From Acidaminobacter sp. (lineage in GTDB: Bacteria; Bacillota; Clostridia; Peptostreptococcales; Acidaminobacteraceae), in contig NZ_JAOTSB010000011.1 of the NCBI RefSeq assembly GCF_030247605.1, positions 22,386 to 86,385 on the forward strand: a stretch of 64,000 nucleotides of DNA. The letters run 5' to 3'. Shown here piece after piece: positions 1 to 8,375 of this stretch (its first letter is position 1; the number at the start of each line of letters is the position of its first letter). Made by a program: the position numbers and the translations under genes. Under the pieces are notes generated by a model, which was not told the DNA's origin, made no database searches, and saw only the letters and a list, made by a program, of their open reading frames with translations.

Positions 1-46
1 CATGAAGTCCAAAATTCCGGTCCATTTCGCGGTCCTTGCGCCTCAT
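1..46 (-). CDS. Pyridoxamine 5'-phosphate oxidase/Nim-like family protein, N-terminal fragment
   Basis: Only the first 15 codons are in the window, running off the left edge on the minus strand. The start ATG at 46-44 is preceded by a strong ribosome site (AGGAGG, 52-57). The peptide begins MRRKDREMDRNFGL. MRRKDRE is the usual beginning of the NimA-like pyridoxamine 5'-phosphate oxidase-fold family, small flavin-binding proteins sometimes linked to nitroimidazole reduction. The family call rests on this short opening only. An overlapping plus-strand frame (2-223) has no ribosome site and is treated as spurious. Confidence 0.6.
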   Translation of the reverse strand, partial: MRRKDREMDRNFGLH

Positions 47-89
47 AGTTTCCCTCCTGGTATGCTTATGCTTTGTGGTGTGGAGACGG

Positions 90-101
90 GTGACCATCGG
101 C
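90..101 (-). repeat. Copy of the overrepresented 12-mer GCCGATGGTCAC
   Basis: GTGACCATCGGC on the plus strand. It is an intergenic copy of a 12-mer found exactly five times in the window (90, 8869, 47202, 50939, 61489). See the findings for all 15 copies of its 9-base core. Confidence 0.8.
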
Positions 102-223
102 AAAAAACCTTTAAAAGTGCTGACTTCACAAAGGATCACCACATCGATATGGCATCTATACCCATGTCTTCGAATTTCTATTCGATAATCGCGGGAAGTG
201 GGCGTCCAGTGATCTTCAAATAA

Positions 224-232
224 GGGTATAAA
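224..232 (+). promoter_or_regulatory. GGGTATAAA promoter-like element upstream of the aldo-keto reductase
   Basis: GGGTATAAAT lies about 29 nt before the reductase start and points toward it. The same 9-mer recurs in intergenic regions before several other genes here, always oriented to the downstream gene. It resembles a sigma-B-type -10 (GGGTAT), but no consistent -35 partner is visible. Confidence 0.45.
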
Positions 233-261
233 TAGTTTATATAGGTGAAGGGGGGAGCAAG

Positions 262-1122
262 ATGCTGCAGCTGGAGAATTTGAGTTTAAAAGATGGCAGT
301 TCCATGCCGAGGCTCGGCCTTGGAACCTGGTTTTTGGGCGAACAGTTCCGTTATCAGTCCAGAGAACTGCAGGCGGTCAAGCGCGGCCTGGAACAAGGCA
401 TCCGCATGATTGACACCGCCGAGATGTATGGTGACGGCGGTGCGGAAACCATCGTGGGCAAGGCGATTCAGGACGCGGATCGCGCACAGCTTTACTTAGT
501 GTCGAAAGTCTACCCCCACAACGCGAGTGAAGGAAAAATTGCCAAAAGCTGCACTGAAACGCTGGAGCGGCTCGGGACCAAATATCTGGACCTCTATCTC
601 CTTCACTGGCGGGGCGGCGTACCGCTGCAGGAAACCGTGGAGGGCATGGAGGCACTGATAGCCAGGGGGAAGATCAAACGATGGGGTGTCTCAAACTTCG
701 ACCTGGCGGATATGGAAGCGCTGTTTTCCGTCAAGGGCGGCGATAAATGCGCGGTGAATCAGGTCATGTACCATTTGGGCTCCCGCGGGATTGAGCACAG
801 TCTGCTGCCTTGGATGAAAGCCCACGGCGTGGCGCTGATGGCCTATTCCCCTCTGGCACAGGGTGGTACTCTGAAAAAAGAGCTGGTCTCAAATCCGGTC
901 ATTCTGTCAGTTTGCGCCAGAAACCGCATCAACTTTCATCAGCTGATGCTCCTCTTTGCCCTTCGGGATCCGCAAACGGCGGCCATTCCGCGCACCTCAA
1001 ACCCGGCCCATGTGGACGACCTGATTAAAGGCCTCTATGTTACACTCAGCAATGAAGACTGGGCCCGTCTGGACGAGGCTTTTCCGCCGCCGGACAAAAA
1101 AGTGCCGCTGGATGTAATCTGA
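262..1122 (+). CDS. Aldo/keto reductase family oxidoreductase
   Basis: A 286-residue soluble protein with the single (beta/alpha)8-barrel expected of NAD(P)H-dependent aldo-keto reductases, which reduce aldehydes and ketones. The catalytic tetrad is readable: Asp51 and Tyr56 in IDTAEMYG, Lys82 in LVSKVYP and His115 in LYLLHWRG. GVSNF near residue 142 is another family signature. Length is normal for the compact bacterial AKR type. The ATG follows a purine-rich ribosome site (GGGGGGAG) at good spacing. An OsmC gene follows after 34 bp on the same strand, so the two are probably co-transcribed and may share a detoxification role. The substrate cannot be read from sequence. Confidence 0.93.
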   Translation: MLQLENLSLKDGSSMPRLGLGTWFLGEQFRYQSRELQAVKRGLEQGIRMIDTAEMYGDGGAETIVGKAIQDADRAQLYLVSKVYPHNASEGKIAKSCTETLERLGTKYLDLYLLHWRGGVPLQETVEGMEALIARGKIKRWGVSNFDLADMEALFSVKGGDKCAVNQVMYHLGSRGIEHSLLPWMKAHGVALMAYSPLAQGGTLKKELVSNPVILSVCARNRINFHQLMLLFALRDPQTAAIPRTSNPAHVDDLIKGLYVTLSNEDWARLDEAFPPPDKKVPLDVI

Positions 1123-1156
1123 ATTAATTTTCATACACAACTTTGGGAGGAGTTTT

Positions 1157-1585
1157 ATGAAACTGGAATATACCACCAAGCATCTGGACGGCATGGCCTT
1201 TGAAATGACTTTGGATGGCCATCATAAACTGATCATGGACTCAGATGATGACTTTGGCGGCAAAGATCGCGGCCCGCGGCCAAAACAGCTCCTGATCTCC
1301 GCACTCACCGGCTGTTCCGGTATGGATGTCGTGTCAATCCTGAACAAAATGAAAGTCGAATTTACCAGCTTTGAAATGAAAGTTGAAACGGAAATGACCG
1401 AAGAGCATCCTAAGACCTATTCGAAAATCCATATGATTTACGAGTTTACCGGCAAAGATCTGCAGGCTTCCTTCAAAAAGATTGAGAAGGCCGTGGACCT
1501 GTCACAAAACCGTTACTGCGGCGTCGCCGACATGCTGGGCAAAGCCGCTGTGCTTACCAGCGAAATTCGTTTGATTGAAGGCTAG
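1157..1585 (+). CDS. OsmC family protein
   Basis: A 142-residue cytoplasmic protein of the OsmC/Ohr fold, which detoxifies hydroperoxides using two cysteines. Both expected cysteines are present: Cys53 in the helix motif LTGCSGMDV and Cys121 in NRYCGVADML. RPKQLLISAL before Cys53 matches the family. The ATG has a GGGAGGAG ribosome site about 6 nt upstream. It is second in a two-gene unit with the aldo-keto reductase and is followed by a strong terminator. I assign the YhfA-like OsmC branch rather than Ohr because of the short N-terminus; the physiological substrate is unknown. Confidence 0.92.
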   Translation: MKLEYTTKHLDGMAFEMTLDGHHKLIMDSDDDFGGKDRGPRPKQLLISALTGCSGMDVVSILNKMKVEFTSFEMKVETEMTEEHPKTYSKIHMIYEFTGKDLQASFKKIEKAVDLSQNRYCGVADMLGKAAVLTSEIRLIEG

Positions 1586-1587
1586 AA

Positions 1588-1641
1588 GAACGTGCCAGGC
1601 ATCATCTGGAAGTGGGAGCCTGGTACGTTCTTTCTTTTTTT
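1588..1641 (+). terminator. Rho-independent terminator after OsmC
   Basis: Arms GAACGTGCCAGGC (1588-1600) and GCCTGGTACGTTC (1618-1630) pair with one G-U, followed by a T-rich tract (1631-1641). From there to about 1837 I see no gene, repeat or clear signal. Confidence 0.85.
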
Positions 1642-1837
1642 GCCCTTGATCCCTTGTCCCCCCTCATTTCACGTCACTGCGGATGCCAGGAAGCAAGGTG
1701 TTGACCCCGATAGACGTTTAAAACTTCGTTTACCCTAACGAGAATTTGCAAGTTGTCGCAACAACCGGCCATGCATAGAAATGAGTCCCAGTAACCCTCT
1801 TCCTGCCCCTGACGCCGCGCCACATTTTGTCCTCAAA

Positions 1838-1878
1838 CAAAAAAACAGCACCGCGGAAGTCCATACTGCAACTTCCGC
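1838..1878 (-). terminator. Terminator of the isochorismatase-like gene
   Basis: Read on the minus strand, GCGGAAGT (1878-1871) pairs with ACTTCCGC (1860-1853), followed by a U-run from the A-tract at 1838-1845. Confidence 0.75.
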
Positions 1879-1912
1879 CGCGCTATTCTATACCTTAATC
1901 TTTTAATAAAAT

Positions 1913-2464
1913 CTATTTTATCAGCTTCGACAATTTCTTGAACTCTGGCGTCCCTGACAGCTTCAGCAAATCGAACATCAGCGTTTCAGTATTGCTGACG
2001 ACCGCCCCCATCTCTGACATGAGCGCGAGCCCGTTGCGATAATTTTCCTTCGTACGTGAGCAGACCCCGTCCTTGGCAACAAAGACATAATAGCCCTTGG
2101 AGAGCAGATCCCGAACAGTCTGATAAACGCAGATATGCGTCTCCATACCGGTAATGATGACGCTTTTGCGGTAAGTGGATCTCAAGTATTCCTCCACCTC
2201 AGGGGTCAGGCCGCAAAAAGACATTTTTTCGAAGACCTTGGTTTTGTCTTCGTCAAGATGAACCTTCTCAACAGTTTTGCCAAGCCCTTTTGGATACTGT
2301 TCAGTGACAATTATAGGCATATCAAAAGCTTCTGCGGTCTCGATAAGGATATTGGTGCTTTTTACCACATCATGGCCGTATTTCATGGTCGGGACGAGCT
2401 TCTCCTGAATATCAATGACCATCAGTACTGCATCCTCATGCTTTAAGTTATATTTTGTCAACAT
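1913..2464 (-). CDS. Isochorismatase-like cysteine hydrolase
   Basis: A 183-residue cysteine hydrolase of the isochorismatase/nicotinamidase superfamily. The catalytic triad is visible: Asp18 (VIDIQEKL), Lys80 (FEKMSFCGL) and Cys112 (ETHICVYQT), with the usual VIITGMETHIC strand-turn before the nucleophile. I start at ATG 2464 because it has an AGGTGG ribosome site and begins MLTKYNL next to the first beta strand. A frame extending to 2569 would add 35 unlikely residues. Family members hydrolyse isochorismate, nicotinamide or other amides; the specificity here is not resolvable. It stands alone between two terminators. Confidence 0.9.
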   Translation of the reverse strand: MLTKYNLKHEDAVLMVIDIQEKLVPTMKYGHDVVKSTNILIETAEAFDMPIIVTEQYPKGLGKTVEKVHLDEDKTKVFEKMSFCGLTPEVEEYLRSTYRKSVIITGMETHICVYQTVRDLLSKGYYVFVAKDGVCSRTKENYRNGLALMSEMGAVVSNTETLMFDLLKLSGTPEFKKLSKLIK

Positions 2465-2535
2465 GACTTTCAACCACCTCACACAAATTGTTGTACCCAC
2501 TTTACTAAAAACAGAAGAAAAAATCAAGGCCGTCC

Positions 2536-2577
2536 AAAAACAAGGCAGAAGGTGCCCAATAGGCGACACCTTCTGCC
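2536..2577 (-). terminator. Terminator of the small export-protein gene, made from a palindromic repeat
   Basis: Perfect 11-bp arms GGCAGAAGGTG (2544-2554) and CACCTTCTGCC (2567-2577), followed on the minus strand by a U-rich tract (A5 at 2536-2540). The GGTG...CACC core and the CAATAGG in the loop resemble other hairpins in this window (42813, 48485). Confidence 0.75.
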
Positions 2578-2591
2578 GGAAATATCGATGC

Positions 2592-3089
2592 TTATGCGCC
2601 TATTACTGATACAACCCCGTGGCTTAGCGCAAAGATCAGCACTGCAGCTATGAGATTACCAACCAGAATGGCAGGAAACGCCCATTTAAAGCGCATATCC
2701 AGAAGCGCCGCCGCGAGGCTGCCGCTCCAGACCCCAGTCCCGGGCAGTGGAATCGCCACAAAAACCAAAAGTCCCCATGCCCCGTACTTCTGAATCTGTC
2801 CGCTGTTGTTCAGCGATCTATGAGTCAGTTTATGAATTACTTTTTCAAAAGTCTTCGTCTTCTTCAAAGCATTGAAAACAGGACGAATTGTGAAAAGGAT
2901 AAACGGTACAGGAATAATGCTCCCAATAAAACTGAGCAATGTCGCGTGAAGCGGTGACAACCCAAGTGAAATCCCCACCGGTATGGCACCCCTCAATTCA
3001 ATGACAGGCATTGCCGCCGTCAACAGAACCGTCATCTCAATAGATATAACATTAATGAGCTCTTGAATCAATCCACTCAACTCCAGCAT
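2592..3089 (-). CDS. Small multidrug-export family membrane protein (COG2426-like)
   Basis: A 165-residue integral membrane protein. It has the signatures of the Sm_multidrug_ex family: ELRGAIPVGISLGL near residue 30 and a glycine/proline-rich PLPGTGVWSGSLAAALL near 115. Hydrophobic segments lie at about 15-35, 45-70, 100-125 and 135-160, with a basic loop around 75-95. The molecular function is not established despite the family name. The nearest gene upstream in the same direction is the rubredoxin-like one, so it is probably transcribed alone, ending in the 2536-2577 terminator. Confidence 0.85.
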   Translation of the reverse strand: MLELSGLIQELINVISIEMTVLLTAAMPVIELRGAIPVGISLGLSPLHATLLSFIGSIIPVPFILFTIRPVFNALKKTKTFEKVIHKLTHRSLNNSGQIQKYGAWGLLVFVAIPLPGTGVWSGSLAAALLDMRFKWAFPAILVGNLIAAVLIFALSHGVVSVIGA

Positions 3090-3257
3090 AAAAATAAAAG
3101 GCCTTTGTCAGGCCTTTATTAGTATACCAGAAATTTGGAGGATCTTCTTATAATATTTTCAAATTGTTACAAATCTATGGTAGTATTAACTTCTAATCCA
3201 CATCAACACATCAGCACATCAGCACTCAAGTACTTTTAATACAGGGGGTCCTTCATC

Positions 3258-3863
3258 ATGAAAAGAAAATTTGCACTGTTAATATTGGTCGCGGCCGTCA
3301 TTGCTTCCGCCGCTGGCTGCGCCGGCATCAGGGACGCCATGGCGAAAATCAAAGGCGATCTGATTGGCCAACGCTTCGTCATTTCGGTCTACGACGATTA
3401 CGCTGACAAAACACTCGAAATCACAGGCAGCAAAATAACCGTAGGCCTGCTCGAAAACTCCGCCAATTTCAGCGTGGAGAATACGGGATTTGAATCCGAG
3501 GTCATCGAAATCACCGTCAATGGCGACCAGATGTTTCAGGTCGGCAACACCGTCATCTTCGCGGAAGAGGGCCTTGACATGGTCAAGGACTACGCTGTAC
3601 CTGCCGAAGTCGGCGGCGGCCAGGGCGGCGGGTTTGTACCCTTTGACCGCTTCGTCAACGACATCAAAAACCAGATTGGCAAGGACAAGACCATCATCAT
3701 TTCCAGCCAAATGGGCATTCCCATTGGTGTCTATCAAGGCAAAGAGGTCTTCGTGACCGTCCCTGACGATCTGCCAAAGATGACCCGTCTCAACATAGAC
3801 GGCAAGAGCCTGTATATCCACAGGGCGAACTACATCATCATGGATTCAGATTTGCTGAATTAG
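3258..3863 (+). CDS. Secreted lipoprotein, DUF5052-like
   Basis: A 201-residue protein with a lipoprotein signal peptide: basic MKRK, hydrophobic core, then a lipobox ending at Cys21 (ASAAGC). It is therefore probably anchored to the outer face of the membrane. The mature part is beta-rich. GDLIGQRFVISVYDDYADKT and the later ITVNGDQMFQVGNT resemble the DUF5052 family, whose function is unknown. A glycine-rich stretch (GGGQGGG) lies near residue 121. A ribosome site (AGGGGGTCC) precedes the ATG, and a terminator follows directly. Product identity is a family-level guess; the gene itself is clear. Confidence 0.85.
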   Translation: MKRKFALLILVAAVIASAAGCAGIRDAMAKIKGDLIGQRFVISVYDDYADKTLEITGSKITVGLLENSANFSVENTGFESEVIEITVNGDQMFQVGNTVIFAEEGLDMVKDYAVPAEVGGGQGGGFVPFDRFVNDIKNQIGKDKTIIISSQMGIPIGVYQGKEVFVTVPDDLPKMTRLNIDGKSLYIHRANYIIMDSDLLN

Positions 3864-3866
3864 AGC

Positions 3867-3906
3867 CAAAAACGACCGCGCGAGTCTTATTCGCGCGGTC
3901 GTTCCT
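3867..3906. terminator. Bidirectional hairpin terminator
   Basis: Perfect 13-bp arms AACGACCGCGCGA (3871-3883) and TCGCGCGGTCGTT (3891-3903), with an A-run on the left and a weak T-rich right side. It lies between two convergent genes. Confidence 0.8.
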
Positions 3907-3949
3907 ATTTTGGGGTCCAGCATAAGTCTCTTCCAGTGTAGTTATGTAC

Positions 3950-4279
3950 CTACCACTTGCCCTTGCTGGCGTGTTTTGCCAGTTCAGCTTTGCTGCGTTC
4001 CTTGATGACCCAGGCGTCGTCGTGAGCCTTTTTGAAATCTGAGACGCAAGTTGGGTCGAGGTTGAGGGCAATGCCTTCCTTTGCAAGATCCTTGATCTTC
4101 ATGGCAAGACCAATGATGGCCATGTGGATGTCGTTCGTGCGGTCGGAATCGAAGATCTTCTTGGCGTCCTCATCAGAAAGCTTGACGGCCTGTTCCTTTG
4201 GCGCGCCGCATTTTGGGCACACTTCATAAGGCTCATCGCCTTCATGAAGGTACCCACAGGCTGTGCATTTCCATAACAT
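3950..4279 (-). CDS. Rubredoxin-like domain protein
   Basis: A 109-residue protein. Its first 30 residues form a rubredoxin/rubrerythrin-type metal knuckle pair, WKCTACGYLHEG and CPKCGAP, that should bind one iron or zinc. The rest is helical (MAIIGLAMKIKDLAKEG, then a charged tail rich in Lys) and matches nothing I recognise. Such stand-alone knuckle proteins are common in anaerobes and may carry electrons or act in oxidative-stress defence. The start ATG has a GGGGATC-type ribosome site. Neighbours do not clarify its role. Confidence 0.85.
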   Translation of the reverse strand: MLWKCTACGYLHEGDEPYEVCPKCGAPKEQAVKLSDEDAKKIFDSDRTNDIHMAIIGLAMKIKDLAKEGIALNLDPTCVSDFKKAHDDAWVIKERSKAELAKHASKGKW

Positions 4280-4331
4280 GATGATGATCCCCTTTCTTAG
4301 GCTGACCCGCGTCTTTCAGAACCGGGTTTTT

Positions 4332-4340
4332 GCCGATGGT
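4332..4340 (+). repeat. Copy of the overrepresented 9-mer GCCGATGGT
   Basis: Intergenic copy followed by five T residues, downstream of trkA's 3' end. Confidence 0.7.
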
Positions 4341-4383
4341 TTTTGATAGCATTATTCTTTTACCCGATTTCGCCAGCTTCAAC

Positions 4384-5865
4384 CTACTCGTCCGAAATGT
4401 CCCCGATATTAGCGGCGGCTTTGATTTGGCTGATGCTGACCATAGGCAGACTCGCCTCTGGTATTTCGCTCTGTTCGGCCATTTTAATGGCGATGTGTCG
4501 AAGCAGCCCGCCGTTGTTGGGGCGGATGAAGGTTTGAAGGGCGTCGAGGTTGGAGTTCAGACAAAAGATGACGAGGCGGTCTCCCACATTCAGAACGGTG
4601 CTCCCATTCGGGACGACAGCCTGATGGTTGTGGATCATGGCGCCAATCACGAGGCCCTTTGGCAGGTTGAGATCCTTTATTTTTTCGCCGACGCAGGCTA
4701 AGTCCTCGTGAATGATGATTTCGACGACTTCGGCCTGGCCCTCGAGGAGCATTGTGGCGGCGACGATCTGGCCGCCCCTGGCATATTTGAGAATCTCCGC
4801 AATAGAGGTATCCGTAGGATTTAGGGCAAAATCAATGTTGAGTTTGCCAAGGAGATTGAGGTAACCAAATTTAGTAACCTTGGAAATAACGATGGGAACA
4901 CCCTCCTGCTTGGCCATCAGGGCCATCAGCAGATTATGCTCATCATAGCCGGTGACGCCAATAAAGGCATCCATTTGTGGCAGATCTTCGTCGTCCAGGA
5001 GCTGGATATCCGTGCCATCCCCGTGGATAACGATTGAATCCGACAGCGTAGTGCTTAGGTACATGCAGCGATCCCTGTCCTGCTCAATGATCTTGACTTG
5101 AACGCCGAGTCGAAGCAGCTGCCGGGCCAGAAAAAACCCAATTTTCCCGCCGCCTAAGATCATAACTTTCTTGATTTGGCGGGTGTCCACGCTGATCCTG
5201 TAACGCTTAAGAACCTCTGTGACGCGCGGGCTCTTGCCAATAATGTACAGGAGGTCCTCCGACTCAATCACCGTACTGCCATCCGGAATTAAAACCTGGC
5301 CATTGCGTTTAATGGCCGGAATCAACAGCCCTTGGATATTTTCCGCCCTGCGCAGTTCCTTGACTTGTTTTCCAATAAGGCCAGGCATCCGGTTCGCATA
5401 AATGTCCATCATGACGAGCTTGCTGCGTTCAAAATCCCCGGACTGAAAGCGATAACCCTTCATAAGAAAGCGCGTCATTTCCTGGGCAGTGGCCAGGTCA
5501 GGATTGACGACCTGATCAATCCCCATGTCATTCATCAAATATTCCTTTTGCCGGACATTCTCTGGCTTTCGGATTCTGGCGACTACTTTTTTGACGCCAT
5601 GCTTTTTCGCCAGGTAACAGGCAATGGTATTGGTTTCATCACTGCTGGTGGCAGCGACAAACATGTCAAAAAGACCGGCGTCGAGCTCCCTGAACAGCCG
5701 GCTGTCGAGGCCATTCCCCGTGATCGCCATCACCTTCAGATGGGACCGGACGTGCTCAATGGCCTCCTTATTCGTATCAATGATAGTGACCTCAATGCAT
5801 TCCTTGTCCATAGTCTCGGCTAACCGATACCCGAATTTTCCCGCGCCTACGATCATGACCTTCAC
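4384..5865 (-). CDS. trkA: Trk-type potassium transporter regulatory subunit TrkA
   Basis: A 493-residue cytoplasmic protein with the duplicated RCK_N-RCK_C plan of TrkA, which binds NAD(H) and gates a TrkH/KtrB potassium channel. The first Rossmann motif is GAGKFG (residues 7-12); the second is GGGKIG about 230 residues later. Each is followed by an acidic strand end (IIDTNKEA and IIEQDRDR). RCK_C halves occupy roughly 140-220 and 370-455. The start is GTG at 5865, with a GGTGAG ribosome site. No trkH gene is in the window, so the membrane subunit must be elsewhere. A 19-bp direct repeat sits just upstream. Confidence 0.95.
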   Translation of the reverse strand: MKVMIVGAGKFGYRLAETMDKECIEVTIIDTNKEAIEHVRSHLKVMAITGNGLDSRLFRELDAGLFDMFVAATSSDETNTIACYLAKKHGVKKVVARIRKPENVRQKEYLMNDMGIDQVVNPDLATAQEMTRFLMKGYRFQSGDFERSKLVMMDIYANRMPGLIGKQVKELRRAENIQGLLIPAIKRNGQVLIPDGSTVIESEDLLYIIGKSPRVTEVLKRYRISVDTRQIKKVMILGGGKIGFFLARQLLRLGVQVKIIEQDRDRCMYLSTTLSDSIVIHGDGTDIQLLDDEDLPQMDAFIGVTGYDEHNLLMALMAKQEGVPIVISKVTKFGYLNLLGKLNIDFALNPTDTSIAEILKYARGGQIVAATMLLEGQAEVVEIIIHEDLACVGEKIKDLNLPKGLVIGAMIHNHQAVVPNGSTVLNVGDRLVIFCLNSNLDALQTFIRPNNGGLLRHIAIKMAEQSEIPEASLPMVSISQIKAAANIGDISDE

Positions 5866-5881
5866 TTGGTCTCACCGTCCC

Positions 5882-5921
5882 CTAATAGTACATTTATTAC
5901 TTCTAATAGTACATTTATTAC
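5882..5921 (-). promoter_or_regulatory. Tandem 19-bp direct repeat upstream of trkA, candidate operator
   Basis: CTAATAGTACATTTATTAC occurs twice, identically, at 5882-5900 and 5903-5921 (period 21 bp, two helical turns). It lies 16-56 bp upstream of the trkA start, in the core promoter zone. A third, partial CTAATAAT follows. Two-turn spacing suggests a protein operator, which is inferred. Confidence 0.5.
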
Positions 5922-6014
5922 CCTAATAATTTCATCTCAATTTTGATAATCTAATGTGTAGGATATTGAACTCATTATAATCTTTGTATGAAATTTTATC
6001 CATAGGTATATTTG

Positions 6015-6020
6015 GGTATC
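6015..6020 (+). promoter_or_regulatory. GGGTAT promoter-like hexamer in the trkA/lipoprotein divergent region
   Basis: TTTGGGTATCAAGG points toward the lipoprotein gene, about 145 bp upstream. The divergent region 5866-6164 holds no gene I can support. Confidence 0.25.
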
Positions 6021-6164
6021 AAGGTTGTAAATATCGCGACAGTAGAACTGATCCATCGTTTGACTGGCGCAGCGTGCGCATATTGATCAGAGTTGGCGCA
6101 GATGACTATCGGCATAAGTATTTAAGGATGTCCGGAATACCCACAAAGGAGGCTCAATCAACCC

Positions 6165-8174
6165 ATGACAACTCAAAATTCCCATTGTTTAAAGGGACGG
6201 ATCACGCGTGGGCTCAAAGCGCGAACCACAATTTTTGCTTACATACTGCTGGCCGCCCTGACGCTGAGCGGCTGCCAGCAAAAAAACCTTGCGCCCGCTC
6301 CGGGAATCGAACAACCGGCAGGAGACGTTCCTGCAGCTCTGGAGCAGGAGCTGCAGGTGCGGGAAGACCTGTTAAAGGAACTCTTGGCCGGCTATACCTT
6401 TTATAAGGGCACAGCCACAATTAAGGACGACTCGGTGATCAGCAGCGAGACGGAGCGCGACAAATTAAACGGCTCAGGGGAACATTATTTGACCTCTGAT
6501 GAGGTGCTGGTCTACGATCCAAAAACAGAGGCGGTTTATCTGATTGCCCGGTCCATGTACTATATTGGCGAAGACAGCTTTACATTCACGGACCTGCCCA
6601 CCGGCGTCTCAACCCGAAGCACGCAGTATTACAGCGGCGAGAATCACGAGTACTACGGCACCGGCATTCTGGTGAAAAAGGAACTGATGGGTGCCACGGC
6701 CACTGCCGGCGGTTCAGGGTCAAGCACCGAAAAAGCCTCGGATTACGAGTTGGTTTTCACAAACAACCCTGTCCGCATGCGTCCTATGGATCGGGTCATC
6801 CTAACAAATCCCCCGCCACACAAAACCTATTGGGTAACCTTGAGCTCACCGGCAGTGGACTCTGTGCTGGTCAGCGGCGTGACCAATCAGCCGGAGGAGG
6901 TCCCCTATGAAGTCCTGAATCTGATGCCAAATTTGCCGGATATTACGTTTAATAGAACCTACAACCACGGCCTTGACAGCTATGCCCAACTGACTAACGG
7001 CTTCTATGGCTATCCCAGCGGATACTTTGAATGTGAGTATACTGAAGTCACTGTCGAAGAAGCATTAGAGGCAGCGGAGGAGATCCGCGACGCGCAGGAA
7101 TCGCAAAAGGCTTATGAAGCCATGGCTGAAAACCAGCCCGAGGCTTGGAAAGAGACCGCGCGGCTGGGAGACGCTTTGGCAGGTGCGGCGGATGCCTCTG
7201 CCGGGATTCAGGAAATTGTGACGCGCGCGGCCGGCGAAGGGGTCCTGAGCGGCGGCGATTCGAATACCATTTTGCGAGCAGCGGACGCTTTGGTTTCAGA
7301 CCCGGAAGTGACGCGTCAGCTCGAGCGAATGGATCCTCTGCCGGAAGGCGCTTCTGTCAGCAGTCAGGAGCAGACCAGTAATCAGCCGGAAACCAGCGGT
7401 ACACCGCGTAAATTGGAAGGGGTCGTCCTGGAGGCCTCTGGAGAAACCGGTGCAGGTCCGGAGCAGCAAAGACTGACTTCCACCTGCGCTGCTGCCCTGC
7501 CTGAGCTGGAAGGCGCATTTCAGGCTTATGCGGATGCTGCGCGGTCGTTCTCTTCAGGGTTGTCTGAATTGAGGGCTATGGCGCCAATTACCGCGGATAC
7601 AGATGCTGACGCAGTCCTTGTGATTCTTGAGGATCTGTTTGGCGCGGCGGAAAGCCTTGAGAAGGCTGACTCACGGACTGAAGCGCTGCTGAATCCGCTT
7701 CACACGGTTCTCAGCAGACTAAACCGTCAAGGAGAGGCGCCTTCTGAGGTTAAATATGAACGCTTGAATACGCTGTTTAAAGTCTGGGCTGGCGACGCTT
7801 TCTTAGACTCAGAACCGGGGAGCGCGCCAAACGTCAATCTCGAGGAAGGGACAACGCTTCCATCCGGATACCCAGTGGAGGTTGTGCCGCTTCCGAAAAA
7901 TGCGAAACTGATCATCTCTGAAGCCCTTCCGGATTCAGAAGGTCAACCCTCCGGCTACACCTTGACACTGAAAACCAGCGCTGCACCATCTGAGATCGCA
8001 GCCTATTACACCAGCGTCTTCAGCGCTGTGGCAGGGGTCGAGACTACAAAAATGGGCGACATGACCATCTTTTCAGGCCAGCGCCTGGGCTTTGAATTCT
8101 CAGTCATGGTCACCGCCAACAGCATGGGCGGCACGGAACTGTCCATGGTTCAAATCTCTGTTATGGCGGAGTAA
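6165..8174 (+). CDS. Large secreted lipoprotein of unknown function
   Basis: A 669-residue protein with an N-terminal lipoprotein signal: basic lead (residues 11-20), hydrophobic core FAYILLAALTL and lipobox LSGC with Cys37. Middle parts are Ala/Glu-rich and low in complexity (about 290-520), probably helical. The last ~110 residues form a distinct alpha/beta domain with a pattern of strands and the phrase SEIAAYYTSVFSAV, typical of small extracytoplasmic domains of unknown function. A GGAGG ribosome site lies 12 nt before the ATG. No enzymatic motif was seen. GC content is high like the surrounding genes and unlike the polysaccharide locus. Confidence 0.85.
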   Translation: MTTQNSHCLKGRITRGLKARTTIFAYILLAALTLSGCQQKNLAPAPGIEQPAGDVPAALEQELQVREDLLKELLAGYTFYKGTATIKDDSVISSETERDKLNGSGEHYLTSDEVLVYDPKTEAVYLIARSMYYIGEDSFTFTDLPTGVSTRSTQYYSGENHEYYGTGILVKKELMGATATAGGSGSSTEKASDYELVFTNNPVRMRPMDRVILTNPPPHKTYWVTLSSPAVDSVLVSGVTNQPEEVPYEVLNLMPNLPDITFNRTYNHGLDSYAQLTNGFYGYPSGYFECEYTEVTVEEALEAAEEIRDAQESQKAYEAMAENQPEAWKETARLGDALAGAADASAGIQEIVTRAAGEGVLSGGDSNTILRAADALVSDPEVTRQLERMDPLPEGASVSSQEQTSNQPETSGTPRKLEGVVLEASGETGAGPEQQRLTSTCAAALPELEGAFQAYADAARSFSSGLSELRAMAPITADTDADAVLVILEDLFGAAESLEKADSRTEALLNPLHTVLSRLNRQGEAPSEVKYERLNTLFKVWAGDAFLDSEPGSAPNVNLEEGTTLPSGYPVEVVPLPKNAKLIISEALPDSEGQPSGYTLTLKTSAAPSEIAAYYTSVFSAVAGVETTKMGDMTIFSGQRLGFEFSVMVTANSMGGTELSMVQISVMAE

Positions 8175-8228
8175 AAAATTGCGGAAGACGGTTTCTGCAG
8201 GCCAAAGTCTCGTGACACCGTCTTCTGC
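8174..8228. terminator. Bidirectional terminator between convergent genes
   Basis: GCGGAAGACGGT (8181-8192) pairs with ACCGTCTTCTGC (8217-8228). The A-run at 8174-8178 gives a U-run on the minus strand. A second hairpin with AAAAATGGT (8303-8311) and ACCATTTTT (8347-8355) lies beside it. Confidence 0.7.
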
Positions 8229-8375
8229 TTCCATAGCACCTCTCAAACCTGGTCGGCGATTTCCCATCAACTTTCTTTTCTATTTTATTAAATTTACACA
8301 TGAAAAATGGTCCTGTTCAGGTCAGAGTATTTCAACCTGTCACAGCACCATTTTTTATTTGCAGAAATTGAGTTT

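Noticed and set aside
2..223. Plus-strand open frame at the left edge
   Set aside because: No ribosome site, and it overlaps the well-supported minus-strand start of a Nim-like gene and a repeat word.
3279..3821. 180-codon frame opposite the DUF5052-like lipoprotein gene
   Set aside because: The plus strand has a lipobox signal peptide, a ribosome site and a following terminator; the opposite frame has none.
5882..5921. Tandem repeats as a plasmid-type iteron origin
   Set aside because: Only two copies, no replication gene nearby, and the position is a gene promoter.
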